Assembly: GCF_030519475.1 (NCBI RefSeq) | Contig: NZ_JAUMKD010000001.1 | Span: 310,001-374,000 of the forward strand | Direction of reading: 5' to 3' | Origin: Micromonospora sp. C28SCA-DRY-2 | Lineage (GTDB): Bacteria; Actinomycetota; Actinomycetes; Mycobacteriales; Micromonosporaceae | DNA: 64,000 bases | Shown here: piece by piece, positions 1 to 9,460 of the stretch | Numbering within the stretch: position 1 is the stretch's first letter | How the letters are laid out: each line of letters begins with the position of its first letter | Notes under the pieces: generated by a model | The model's input: only the letters and a program-made list of their open reading frames with translations | What the model was told of the DNA's origin: nothing | The model's database searches: none | Translations under genes and position numbers: made by a program

Positions 1-695
1 CCGACGTCGTACAGATCTACCCGCCGTTCGTCCCGGCCGTGCAGAACAACCTGCTCTGGCTGGCCGCGCTGTTCGTGGTGGCCACCCCGCTGGGGATGTT
101 CCTGGCCGTGCTGCTCGACAAGGAGCTGCGCGGCAGCCGGTTCTACCAGACCGCGCTCTACCTGCCGGTGGTGCTCTCGCTGGCGCTGATCGGCTTCGTC
201 TGGCAGCTGCTCTACTCCCGCGACCAGGGCCTGATCAACGGGGTGTTCGGCACCGACGTCGACTGGTACGGCGACCCGGACGTCAACATCTGGGCCGTGC
301 TGGTCGCCTCGGCCTGGCGGCACGTCGGCTACATCATGCTGCTGTACCTGGCCGGGCTGAAGGGCGTCGACCCGTCGCTGCGCGAGGCGGCGGCGGTGGA
401 CGGCGCCTCGGAGGTCAACACCTTCTTCCGGGTGGTGTTCCCGGTGCTCCGCCCGATCAACATCATCGTGCTGGTGGTGACGGTGATCGAGTCGCTGCGC
501 GCGTTCGACCTGGTCTGGGTGGTCAACAAGGGCCGCAACGGGCTGGAGCTGCTCTCCGCGCTGGTCACCCAGAACGTGGTCGGCGAGGCCAGCCGGATCG
601 GCTTCGGCTCGGCGCTGGCGACCATCATGCTCGTCGTCTCGCTGGTCTTCATCACCATCTACCTGGCCACCGTGATGCGGGAGGGGCGCCGATGA
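1..695 (+). CDS. Sugar ABC transporter permease, MalF/UgpA type (5' end outside window)
   Basis: Inner-membrane permease of a CUT1-type carbohydrate importer. The reading frame is open from base 3, so the gene begins before the window; the GTG at 39 is internal. Hydrophobic segments alternate through the protein, and the EAA loop that contacts the ATPase is visible (EAAAVDGASEVNTFF, then FPVLRP). It ends in an ATGA overlap with the next permease, so the two are co-translated. The ATPase and solute-binding protein are not in the window. The alpha-galactosidase that follows suggests an alpha-galactoside or similar oligosaccharide substrate; that is inferred from context only. Confidence 0.93.
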   Translation, partial: DVVQIYPPFVPAVQNNLLWLAALFVVATPLGMFLAVLLDKELRGSRFYQTALYLPVVLSLALIGFVWQLLYSRDQGLINGVFGTDVDWYGDPDVNIWAVLVASAWRHVGYIMLLYLAGLKGVDPSLREAAAVDGASEVNTFFRVVFPVLRPINIIVLVVTVIESLRAFDLVWVVNKGRNGLELLSALVTQNVVGEASRIGFGSALATIMLVVSLVFITIYLATVMREGRR

Positions 696-1606
696 GCACC
701 GCGACGACGACCCGCCCGACCGACCTGGCGGACGCCCCCCGCCGGCAGCGCCGCCCGCTGCGCCCGCAACGGGTGGTGCTGCACGTCTTCCTCACCGCGG
801 TGGCGCTCGGCTGGCTCTTCCCGATCCTCTGGGCCGTGCTGACCTCGCTGCGCTCCTACGAGTACACCGCCGCCAACGGCTATGTCTCCTTCGGCGGCTG
901 GACCCTGGACAACTACGTCACCGCCTGGCGCACCGCCGAGTTCGGCCAGCACTTCCTCAACTCCGTCTACATCACCGTGCCGGCGGTGCTGCTGACCCTC
1001 TTCCTCGCCTCCTGCGTGGCGTTCGTCATCGCCCGGTTCAGCTGGAAGGTCAACATCGTCCTGCTCGGCCTGTTCACCGCGGCGAACCTGCTGCCGCAGC
1101 AGGCCCTGCTGATCCCGCTGTTCCGGCTCTTCACCCAGGTGCCGCTGCCGGCGTTCCTGAGCGACTCGGAACTGCTCTACGACAGTTACTGGGGCCTGAT
1201 CCTGGTCAACGTCGCCTTCCAGTGCGGCTTCTGCGTCTTCGTGCTGAGCAACTACATGAAGGCGCTGCCGCGCGACCTGTACGAGGCGGCGATGGTCGAC
1301 GGGGCCAGCGTCTGGCGGCAGTACTGGCAGGTCACCATGCCGCTGTGCCGGCCCGCCCTGGCGGCGCTGGCCACCCTGGAGGTGACCTGGATCTACAACG
1401 AGTTCTTCTGGGCCACCGTGCTGATGCGCACCGGGGACAAGTTCCCGGTGACCAGCTCGCTGAACAACCTGCGCGGCGAGTTCTTCACCGACAACAACCT
1501 GGTCTCGGCCGGCTCCGTGCTGGTCGCGATCCCCACCCTGGTGATCTTCTTCCTGTTGCAGAAGCAGTTCGTCCGGGGGCTGACGCTGGGAGCTTCCAAG
1601 GGATGA
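692..1606 (+). CDS. Sugar ABC transporter permease, MalG type
   Basis: Second permease of the carbohydrate importer, 304 aa. The N-terminus is basic and cytoplasmic, followed by about six membrane segments. The EAA motif (EAAMVDGASVWRQYW, then MPLCRP) sits near residue 200, as is usual in MalG-type subunits. The ATG overlaps the stop of the upstream permease (ATGA). Its own stop overlaps the ATG of the alpha-galactosidase in the same way, so three genes form one tightly coupled unit of uptake plus intracellular hydrolysis. Confidence 0.95.
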   Translation: MSTATTTRPTDLADAPRRQRRPLRPQRVVLHVFLTAVALGWLFPILWAVLTSLRSYEYTAANGYVSFGGWTLDNYVTAWRTAEFGQHFLNSVYITVPAVLLTLFLASCVAFVIARFSWKVNIVLLGLFTAANLLPQQALLIPLFRLFTQVPLPAFLSDSELLYDSYWGLILVNVAFQCGFCVFVLSNYMKALPRDLYEAAMVDGASVWRQYWQVTMPLCRPALAALATLEVTWIYNEFFWATVLMRTGDKFPVTSSLNNLRGEFFTDNNLVSAGSVLVAIPTLVIFFLLQKQFVRGLTLGASKG

Positions 1607-3741
1607 CGATCGTCCACCTGCGCCGCGGCGGGACCCACCTGGTGCTCGACGCGCGCGGCCCGGGCCTGCCCCGGGTCGTGCACTGGGGCGGCGACCTCGG
1701 CCCGCTCGACGCCGACGGCCTGCGGCAGCTCGCCGCGGCCAGCGTCGCGCCCGTGGTGCCGAGCGCCTTCGACGCGCCCACCGTGCTGTCCCTGCTGCCG
1801 GAGGCGAGCGCCGGCTGGAGCGGCCGCCCCGCCCTGGCCGGGCACCGGGAGCGCGCCGCCTGGTCGACCGCGTTCCGGCTCGACGCGGTCGAGGTCTCCG
1901 ACGACGACCCGGCCTCCGCCGCGCGGGTCACCGTACGGGCGGTCGACGCCGGGGCCGGGCTGGCGCTGGCCGTCGAGCTGGAACTGGACCCCACCGGCCT
2001 GCTGCTGCTGCGCCACCGGCTGCGCAACACCGGCGCCACCGCCTACGAGCTGCGCGAGCTGACCCCGGTGCTGCCGGTGCCACCGGTCGCCACCGAACTG
2101 CTCGACCTGACCGGGCGGTGGTGCCGGGAACGCTCGCCGCAGCGGCACCCGTGGCCGATGGGCGCCTGGGTCCGGGAGGGGCGGCACGGGCGTACCGGGC
2201 ACGACGCCACGCTGCTGCTGGTCGCCGGCACTGCCGGGTTCGGGTTCGGCCACGGCGAGGTGTGGGCGGTGCACACCGCGTGGAGCGGCGACCACGTCAC
2301 CGTCGCCGAGCGCCGGCCGACCGGCGAGTCCACCCTCGGCGGCGGCGAACTGCTCGCCCCCGGCGAGGTGCTGCTCGCCCCCGGCGCGGAGTACGCCACT
2401 CCCCTGCTCTACGCTGCCTGGTCGGACGCCGGGCTGGACGGGCTGAGCGACGTGCTGCACCGCCACCTGCGGGCCCGGCCCCGGCACCCGCGCGGCCCCC
2501 GCCCGGTCACCCTGAACGTCTGGGAGGCGGTCTACTTCGACCACGACCTGGACCGGCTGCGGGCCCTCGCCGACCACGCCGCCGAGGTCGGCGTGGAACG
2601 GTTCGTGCTCGACGACGGCTGGTTCCGCGGCCGGCGCGACGACACCGCCGGGCTCGGCGACTGGTACGTCGACCACGACGTCTGGCCGGCCGGGCTGCAC
2701 CCGCTGATCGAGCACGTCACCGCGCGCGGCCTGCAGTTCGGGCTCTGGGTCGAGCCGGAGATGGTCAACCCCGACTCCGACCTGTTCCGCGCCCACCCCG
2801 ACTGGGTGCTCGCGGTGCCCGGCCGGCTGCCCCCGACGTGGCGCAACCAGCAGGTGCTCGACCTGGCCCACCCCGAGGCGTACGGCTACCTGCTCGACCG
2901 GCTGGACGCGCTGCTCACCGAGCATCCCGGGATCGGCTACCTCAAGTGGGACCACAACCGGGACCTCACCGACGCCGGCCACCACGGCCGGCCCGGGGTG
3001 CACGAGCAGACCCTCGCGGTCTACCGGCTCCTCGACGAGCTGCGCCGCCGCCACCCGGCGGTGGAGATCGAGAGCTGCGCCTCCGGCGGCGCCCGGGTCG
3101 ACCTGGAGATCCTCGCCCGCACCGACCGGGTCTGGGCCAGCGACTGCAACGACGCCCTGGAGCGGCTGGCGATCCAGCGCTGGACCGGGCTGCTGCTCCC
3201 GCCCGAGCTGGTCGGCAGCCACATCGGGCCGGAGCGCTCGCACACCACCCACCGGGTGCACGACCTCAGCTTCCGCGCCACCACCGCGCTCTTCGGCCAC
3301 TACGGCATCGAGTGGGACATCGGCTCGATCGACGCTGGCGAGCGGGCCGAACTGGCCGCCTGGGTGGCGCTGCACAAGCGGCTCCGCCCGCTGCTGCACG
3401 CCGGGCGGGTGGTCCGGGTGGACCACCCCGACCCGGCCGTCTGGGCGCACGGCGTGGTCGCGCACGACCGCTCGCAGGCGGTGTACGCGGTGGCCCGGCT
3501 GGCCACCTCGGTGGCCCAGGTGCCCGGCCCGGTCCGGCTGCCCGGCCTGGACCGGCGGCGGCGCTACACCGTCCGGCCGGCGCGCGGCGTACCCGGGCCG
3601 GCGACCCTGGACCGGGTGCCGCCGCCGTGGCTGGCCGCCGGCGCGACGCTGACCGGCGCGGCACTGGGCACGGCGGGGTTGCAACTGCCCGCGCTGCACC
3701 CGGAGCAGGCGCTGCTGCTGGAGGTCACCGCGCTGGACTGA
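1603..3741 (+). CDS. Alpha-galactosidase, glycoside hydrolase family 36
   Basis: Hydrolyses terminal alpha-1,6-galactose from oligosaccharides such as raffinose or galactomannan fragments, probably in the cytoplasm because no signal peptide is seen. The protein is 712 aa, the usual GH36 length: an N-terminal beta-sandwich, a central barrel and a C-terminal beta domain. Visible GH36 motifs are FVLDDGWF, KWDHNRD with the nucleophile Asp near residue 450, ESCASGGARVD, and SDCND near residue 514 carrying the acid/base Asp. The ATG at 1603 overlaps the permease stop and is preferred over far-upstream starts that would overlap the whole permease. Confidence 0.93.
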   Translation: MTIVHLRRGGTHLVLDARGPGLPRVVHWGGDLGPLDADGLRQLAAASVAPVVPSAFDAPTVLSLLPEASAGWSGRPALAGHRERAAWSTAFRLDAVEVSDDDPASAARVTVRAVDAGAGLALAVELELDPTGLLLLRHRLRNTGATAYELRELTPVLPVPPVATELLDLTGRWCRERSPQRHPWPMGAWVREGRHGRTGHDATLLLVAGTAGFGFGHGEVWAVHTAWSGDHVTVAERRPTGESTLGGGELLAPGEVLLAPGAEYATPLLYAAWSDAGLDGLSDVLHRHLRARPRHPRGPRPVTLNVWEAVYFDHDLDRLRALADHAAEVGVERFVLDDGWFRGRRDDTAGLGDWYVDHDVWPAGLHPLIEHVTARGLQFGLWVEPEMVNPDSDLFRAHPDWVLAVPGRLPPTWRNQQVLDLAHPEAYGYLLDRLDALLTEHPGIGYLKWDHNRDLTDAGHHGRPGVHEQTLAVYRLLDELRRRHPAVEIESCASGGARVDLEILARTDRVWASDCNDALERLAIQRWTGLLLPPELVGSHIGPERSHTTHRVHDLSFRATTALFGHYGIEWDIGSIDAGERAELAAWVALHKRLRPLLHAGRVVRVDHPDPAVWAHGVVAHDRSQAVYAVARLATSVAQVPGPVRLPGLDRRRRYTVRPARGVPGPATLDRVPPPWLAAGATLTGAALGTAGLQLPALHPEQALLLEVTALD

Positions 3742-3866
3742 GCCGCGTCGGGCCGGCCCGAGAATCCGCCGGAAATTTCCCCGACGCGGATGTCGAGAAC
3801 GGGTGCGCCTGCTTCTACCTCAGGGTGAGAGCACCGATGATGGTGCGCAGACGTGAGGAGCGAGAC

Positions 3867-4268
3867 GTGAAGTACATGTTGCTGATGCAGTTCAGCTCGG
3901 CGGGCACGGACTTCCCCTCGATCGAGACGTGGACGCCCGAGGAGATCCAGGCGCACATCGCCTTCATGGGGGACGTGAACGCGAAGCTGGTCGCCGACGG
4001 GGAGTGGGTCCAGGGCGAGGGGCTCGCCGGGCCGGCGCAGGCGAAGATCGTCCGGGCGGGCGCGGACGGGGCGCCGGTGGTCACCGAGGGCCCGTTCGCC
4101 GAGACCAAGGAGTTCCTCGCCGGCTGGTGGATCGTCGACACCGACAGCCCGGAGCGGGCCGTCGAGATCGCCGCGCACATCTCCACCGCGCCCGGCCCGG
4201 GTGGCCGGCCGCTGAACATGCCGATCGAGGTGCACCCGGTGATGTCCGCGCCACCGCAGGAGATGTGA
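3867..4268 (+). CDS. YCII-related (DGPF domain) protein
   Basis: Small ferredoxin-like-fold protein of 133 aa. The start is GTG at 3867, giving the family's usual N-terminus KYMLLMQF, with GAGGAG six bases upstream. The GPFAETKE segment matches the DGPF/YCII family. Such proteins are regularly encoded beside ECF42-type sigma factors, as here: the sigma frame begins 3 nt after this stop. Function is unknown in most cases; association with the sigma factor is known family context, and any catalytic role is unproven. Confidence 0.9.
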   Translation: MKYMLLMQFSSAGTDFPSIETWTPEEIQAHIAFMGDVNAKLVADGEWVQGEGLAGPAQAKIVRAGADGAPVVTEGPFAETKEFLAGWWIVDTDSPERAVEIAAHISTAPGPGGRPLNMPIEVHPVMSAPPQEM

Positions 4269-4271
4269 CGA

Positions 4272-5540
<1,269 letters not shown>

Positions 5541-5566
5541 CCGGCCCGGCGGCGACCGGTCGGCGG

Positions 5567-5596
5567 GGTGGCCGGGCCCGCGCGGACCCGGCCACC
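5567..5596. terminator. Convergent-gene hairpin
   Basis: Perfect 10-bp inverted repeat, GGTGGCCGGG and CCCGGCCACC, with a 10-nt loop. It lies between the ECF42 gene (+) and the mannanase (-) and could stop transcription from both sides. No T-tract is evident, as is common in very GC-rich genomes. Confidence 0.6.
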
Positions 5597-5611
5597 GGTG
5601 GTGCTCGCCGG

Positions 5612-6964
5612 TCAGCTGGCGGCGCAGCTCACCGCCGGCACCGCGTTGGCGCCGTTCCAGCTGGCGATGAAGCCGAAGCTGGTGCTCGCGCCGGCGCCGA
5701 GCCGGCCGTTCCAGTCGACGTTGCGCGCGGTGACCGCCGACCCGCTGCTGGTCAGCCGGGTGTTCCAGGACTGGTTGACCGCCTGGCCGTTGGCGAACGT
5801 CCAGGTCGTCGTCCAGCCGGTGATCGCGGCCGACCCGGCGGTCACCTTCACCTCGCCCTGGAAGCCGCCGGGCCACTGGTTGACCACCGTGTAGCTGGCC
5901 GTGCACCCGCCCGGCGGCGGGGTGGTCGGCGGCGGCGTGGTGGGCGGCGGCGTGGTCGGGGGCGGGGTGGTCGGCGGGGTGCCGAAGACGGTCGCCTCCC
6001 GGGCGGTCTGCCGGATGCCGTTGGCGCCGTTGAAGATCCGCTGCCCCCAGCTGGTCAGGCTGGCCGGGTTGAAGTTGGTGGCCATGTCGAGGTACTCGAC
6101 CCCGCCGCCGTTGCCGCTCCACGACCAGCCGAGCCAGCCGATCCCGTTGGCCTGGGTGTAGGCGAAGATCGCCTCCTCGTTCGGGTCGCCGTCGGAGTGG
6201 TTGTGGCCGAACTCCCCGACCACGATGGGCAGTCCGGCGCTGCGGAACCGGCCGAGGTAGTCGCTGATCTCGGCGGCGGTGTCGAAGACGCCGTACATGT
6301 GGACGGAGAAGACGGTGTTGCGGTCCGGGTCGGCGGCGAACACCGACGCGGCGTTGTCGCGCATGGTGAACGCCCAGTCCTGACCCCAGTTCGGGGCGTC
6401 CACCATGATCGTGTGGTCGAAGCCGGCGGCACGCAGCCGTTTGATCGCGTTGCTGGTGTCGGTGGTCCAGGCCGCGTAGCCCTGGTTGCCGTACGGCTCG
6501 TTGCCGATGTTGACGATGACGTACTCCTCCTCGCCGGTGAGCACGTCGGCGAGGCTGATCCAGTAGTCGACGGCCTGGTCGAGGCTGGCCGCGCCGCTCT
6601 GCTCGCCGTAGCCGGTGGTGTCGTGCACCTCCAGCACGCAGATCAGCCGGTTGGCCTTGCACAGCGAGACGACGTTGGCGACGTCGGCGTCGGTGTTGCG
6701 AGTCCAGCGCTGGCCGCTGGCCAGCACCACCCGGACGGTGTTCGCGCCGAGCGCCTTGACGTTGGCGAACGAGCTGGTCTGCTGCGGGTACCAGGTGTGC
6801 GCGTGGTTGACGCCGCGCATGACGAACTCGGCGCCGTTGGCGTCGTAGAGCTTGCCGTTGGCGACGGTGAAGCCGGCCGCGGCCTGCGCCGGTGGCCCGA
6901 ACGCCAGCACGGCGGCCAGGAGGGCGAGCAGGGCCGCGCCGGCGGCGGTGAGTCGTGTCTTCAT
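5612..6964 (-). CDS. Secreted endo-beta-1,4-mannanase (GH5, subfamily-8-like) with CBM2
   Basis: The 450-aa protein has a signal peptide (about residues 1-29), a GH5 barrel (about 30-328), a Pro-Thr linker of repeated TTPPP units, and a C-terminal CBM2 of about 97 residues with conserved Trp and terminal Cys. The IGNEP motif places the acid/base at Glu156 and VVGEFGH the nucleophile at Glu251. MRGVNHAHTWY and GWSWSGNGGG resemble subfamily-8 mannanases more than cellulases. The start at 6964 is chosen for its GAGGAAGG ribosome site and immediate KTR signal-peptide n-region. Together with the GH36 enzyme it would suit galactomannan degradation. Confidence 0.92.
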   Translation of the reverse strand: MKTRLTAAGAALLALLAAVLAFGPPAQAAAGFTVANGKLYDANGAEFVMRGVNHAHTWYPQQTSSFANVKALGANTVRVVLASGQRWTRNTDADVANVVSLCKANRLICVLEVHDTTGYGEQSGAASLDQAVDYWISLADVLTGEEEYVIVNIGNEPYGNQGYAAWTTDTSNAIKRLRAAGFDHTIMVDAPNWGQDWAFTMRDNAASVFAADPDRNTVFSVHMYGVFDTAAEISDYLGRFRSAGLPIVVGEFGHNHSDGDPNEEAIFAYTQANGIGWLGWSWSGNGGGVEYLDMATNFNPASLTSWGQRIFNGANGIRQTAREATVFGTPPTTPPPTTPPPTTPPPTTPPPGGCTASYTVVNQWPGGFQGEVKVTAGSAAITGWTTTWTFANGQAVNQSWNTRLTSSGSAVTARNVDWNGRLGAGASTSFGFIASWNGANAVPAVSCAAS

Positions 6965-7209
6965 GGCCTTCCTCAACGGGAGGACCCCCACTGCCCGGTG
7001 GGGAGGGAACTGACAGGGGAAGGCGGCCGCAGCCCGACGGCCGCCGCCCGGATCCCGGCGCAGGGATCAGCGTAGGCCGATGGGTTCGGGAACGCAATGA
7101 ACCGGTTAAGGTCCGCCCGTCGGGGCGGCCCACGAACCGGACGGGAGGGTTGACCGACGGCCGCCGGGGTATCCGGGGATGTTCCGCCCGGGTCGGAAGG
7201 AGAGGCGTC

Positions 7210-8172
7210 ATGGTCAGCGTGGGCTACACCCTGATGTGCGAGCAGGCCGGTCCCAAGCAACTGGTCGACCATGCGGTACGGGCCGAGGCGGCCGGCTTCG
7301 ACCAGCTAGTCGTCTCCGACCACTACTACCCCTGGCTGGACTCCCAGGGGCACTCCCCGTACGCCTGGTCGGTGCTCGGCGCGGTCGCGCACGCCACCTG
7401 CCGGGCGGAGCTGATGTCCTTCGTCACCTGCCCGATCCGCCGCTACCACCCGGCCGTGGTGGCGCAGAAGGCGAGCACCGTCGGGGTGCTCTCGGACGGC
7501 CGGTTCACCCTCGGCCTGGGCGCCGGGGAGAACCTCAACGAGCACGTGGTGGGCGGCTGGCCGCACGTGCAGCAGCGGCACGAGATGTTCGAGGAGGCGC
7601 TGCAGATCATCCGGCCGCTGCTGAACGGCGAGACGCTGACCTTCTCCGGCAACCACTACGACGTGCCGGACGCCTACGTCTGGGACCGGCCGGACACCCC
7701 GGTGCCGATGGCGATCGCCGCCTCGGGCCGGCAGTCGGCCACCCTCGCCGCCGAGTACGGCAACGGCGTCATCGCCACCGAACCGGACCCGCACATCGTC
7801 GAGCTGTTCGAGGACGCCGGCGGCGCCGGCCAGCCCCGGTACGGGCAGGTGGCCATCTGCTACGGCCCGGACGAGGCCGAGTGCCGCAAGATCGTGCACG
7901 ACCAGTTCCGCTGGTTCGGGCTGGGCTGGAAGGTCAACGCCGAGCTGCCCGGGCCGGAGGGGTTCGCCGCGGCCACCCAGTTCGTCCGCGAGGAGGACGT
8001 CGCCGCGGGCATCTCCTGCGGGCCGGACGTGGACCGGCACGTCGAGGCGTTCAAGAAGTTCGTCGACGCCGGCTTCACCCACGTGGCCATCGTGCAGGTG
8101 GGCGGCGACAGCCAGCCGATGTTCCTGGACTGGGCGCAGGAGCAGCTGCTCCCGCGGCTGCGCGACCTGTGA
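7210..8172 (+). CDS. LLM-class F420-dependent oxidoreductase (TIGR03557-like)
   Basis: Luciferase-like TIM-barrel flavin/F420 oxidoreductase, 320 aa. The ATG has GGAAGGAG eight bases upstream. Family signatures visible are GYTLMCEQ at the N-terminus, VVSDHYYPW, TCPIRRYHPA, and GAGENLNEHVVG. It resembles the F420-dependent glucose-6-phosphate dehydrogenase-related group found in actinobacteria, but the substrate cannot be read from sequence. It is divergent from the mannanase; the intervening 245 bp must hold both promoters, and I identify no clear operator in it apart from an AACCGGTT palindrome around 7101. Confidence 0.9.
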   Translation: MVSVGYTLMCEQAGPKQLVDHAVRAEAAGFDQLVVSDHYYPWLDSQGHSPYAWSVLGAVAHATCRAELMSFVTCPIRRYHPAVVAQKASTVGVLSDGRFTLGLGAGENLNEHVVGGWPHVQQRHEMFEEALQIIRPLLNGETLTFSGNHYDVPDAYVWDRPDTPVPMAIAASGRQSATLAAEYGNGVIATEPDPHIVELFEDAGGAGQPRYGQVAICYGPDEAECRKIVHDQFRWFGLGWKVNAELPGPEGFAAATQFVREEDVAAGISCGPDVDRHVEAFKKFVDAGFTHVAIVQVGGDSQPMFLDWAQEQLLPRLRDL

Positions 8173-8176
8173 GGCC

Positions 8177-8296
8177 CGCCCGACGCCCGGCCGGGAGCGC
8201 GACCGGCTCACCCGGTGGTCACGAACCGCCCGGGCCGGCCCGACGCCCCGCCGGGAGCGCGACCGGCTCACCTGCCGGCGGCGAACCGTCCGGGCC
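8177..8296. repeat. Two tandem copies of a 60-bp unit
   Basis: Two imperfect direct copies (8177-8236 and 8237-8296) share the core GGGAGCGCGACCGGCTCACC at a spacing of exactly 60 bp. Each core can fold, as GAGC and GCTC flank the loop. The segment directly follows the oxidoreductase stop. Although open in the hydrolase frame, it uses codons rare in the neighbouring genes (AGG, CGA, TCA, GGT), so I treat it as an intergenic repeat rather than coding sequence. Confidence 0.7.
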
Positions 8297-8375
8297 GGCG
8301 ACGCGGGCGGTCGACCCACCGCGGCGGCCCACCACGCCGGATCCGGTCACCGAGTTGCTCCGCCGGCCGGCGAGC

Positions 8376-9200
8376 ATGCCGCCCGGGCGGTTCGGGCCGG
8401 CGGACCTCCGCCTGGCGTTCGCCGCGCCACGCCCGGCCGCCGGGCTGACCAGCGAGTGGCGGCTGGTCGCCGGGCTGCGGACGCACACCCGCCGGGGCGG
8501 CGACCCGGGCACCGGCGCACCGCCGGTGGTGCTGGTGCACGGGCTGGCCGTGTCGCACCGCTACCTCACCCCGCTGGCCCTGGCGCTGGCCGCCAGCCAT
8601 CCGGTGTACGTGCCGGACCTGCCCGGCTTCGGGCTCTCCGCCCACCCCGACACCGCGTACGACGTGCCCGGGCACGCGGCGCACCTCGCCGCCTGGCTGG
8701 CCGCGTACCGGCTGCCGCCGGTCTGCCTGGTCGGGCACTCCTTCGGCGCGGAGGTCGCCGCGGCGGTCGCCGCCCGGCACCCCGACGCGGTCCGCGCGGT
8801 GGTGCTGGCCGGGCCGACCACCGATCCGACCTCGCGCTCCCGGCGTGCCCAGTTCGGACGGTGGCTGGTCGACACCCTCCGGGAGGCGCCGTTGCAGGCG
8901 CCGATCCTGCTGCGCGACGTCTGGGACGCCCGCCCCTGGCGGGTCTCCGCCACGCTGACCCACTCGGTGCGCAACGCGGTGGAGGCCGACCTGGTCCGGA
9001 TAACCGCCCCGACCCTGGTGGTCACCGGCGCCCGGGACCCGGTGGTGCCACCGCCCTGGCGCAGCGAGCTGGCCCGGCTCGTCCCGGACGCCCGGGAGGT
9101 GGTGGTGCCCGGCGCCGCGCACAATGTCGCCACCACGGCCCCGGCGCAGGTCGCCGCCGCGATCCGCGCCTTCCTCGACCCCTCGACGACGGAGAGGTGA
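8376..9200 (+). CDS. Alpha/beta-fold hydrolase
   Basis: Serine hydrolase of unknown substrate, 274 aa from ATG 8376. The oxyanion segment VVLVHGLAVS, the nucleophile elbow GHSFGAE (Ser), the acid in GARDPVVPP (Asp) and the terminal catalytic His in GAAHNVA are all present, so it should be active. The start is uncertain. An in-frame GTG at 8169 overlaps the upstream stop and would add 69 residues, but these are Pro/Ala-rich and encoded by the 60-bp repeat. Neither start has a clear ribosome site. Confidence 0.88.
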   Translation: MPPGRFGPADLRLAFAAPRPAAGLTSEWRLVAGLRTHTRRGGDPGTGAPPVVLVHGLAVSHRYLTPLALALAASHPVYVPDLPGFGLSAHPDTAYDVPGHAAHLAAWLAAYRLPPVCLVGHSFGAEVAAAVAARHPDAVRAVVLAGPTTDPTSRSRRAQFGRWLVDTLREAPLQAPILLRDVWDARPWRVSATLTHSVRNAVEADLVRITAPTLVVTGARDPVVPPPWRSELARLVPDAREVVVPGAAHNVATTAPAQVAAAIRAFLDPSTTER

Positions 9201-9204
9201 CCCG

Positions 9205-9324
9205 ATGCGCTTCGGAAACGTGGAGATCCGCCCGCTCGGCGGCGGCGTCGGCTGCCTGCTGATGATCCTCTTCTCGCTGGTCGCCTCGATCGTCCTGACC
9301 GTCGGGCTCAACCTCCTCTTCTGA
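9205..9324 (+). CDS. Small single-pass membrane protein (39 aa)
   Basis: A 39-residue protein with a polar N-terminus (MRFGNVEIRPLGGG) and one hydrophobic segment (about residues 17-37). GGAGAGG stands seven bases before the ATG, inside the end of the hydrolase gene, so it is probably translated from the same message. No function can be assigned. The spacing, ribosome site and regular codon use make it a credible real gene despite its size. Confidence 0.75.
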   Translation: MRFGNVEIRPLGGGVGCLLMILFSLVASIVLTVGLNLLF

Positions 9325-9362
9325 GCCGCGCCCCGCGCCCACCGGGGCGCGGCCCACCGGGC

Positions 9363-9410
9363 GATCTTGGTAGAAAATGGCCCCTGTAGGGGCCGTTTCG
9401 TACCAAGATC
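9363..9410. repeat. Long near-perfect hairpin, possible mobile intergenic repeat / bidirectional terminator
   Basis: The arms GATCTTGGTA and TACCAAGATC enclose further complementary sequence (GGCCCC, TGTA loop, GGGGCC), giving a stem of about 22 bp with small bulges. The composition is AT-richer than the surroundings and includes A and T runs on both sides, as a bidirectional terminator would have between convergent genes 9324 and 9461. I recall similar sequences as dispersed intergenic elements in Micromonospora genomes; that recollection needs a genome search. Confidence 0.8.
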
Positions 9411-9460
9411 CGATCCGCTCTGCGCGTGCGGCGGGATCGGGTTGACAGTGTGTGCGGGGG

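Noticed and set aside
1393..3699. Very long minus-strand ORF opposite the alpha-galactosidase
   Set aside because: High-GC antisense shadow: Val/Gly/Pro/Arg-rich with no domain, lying exactly over a well-supported GH36 gene.
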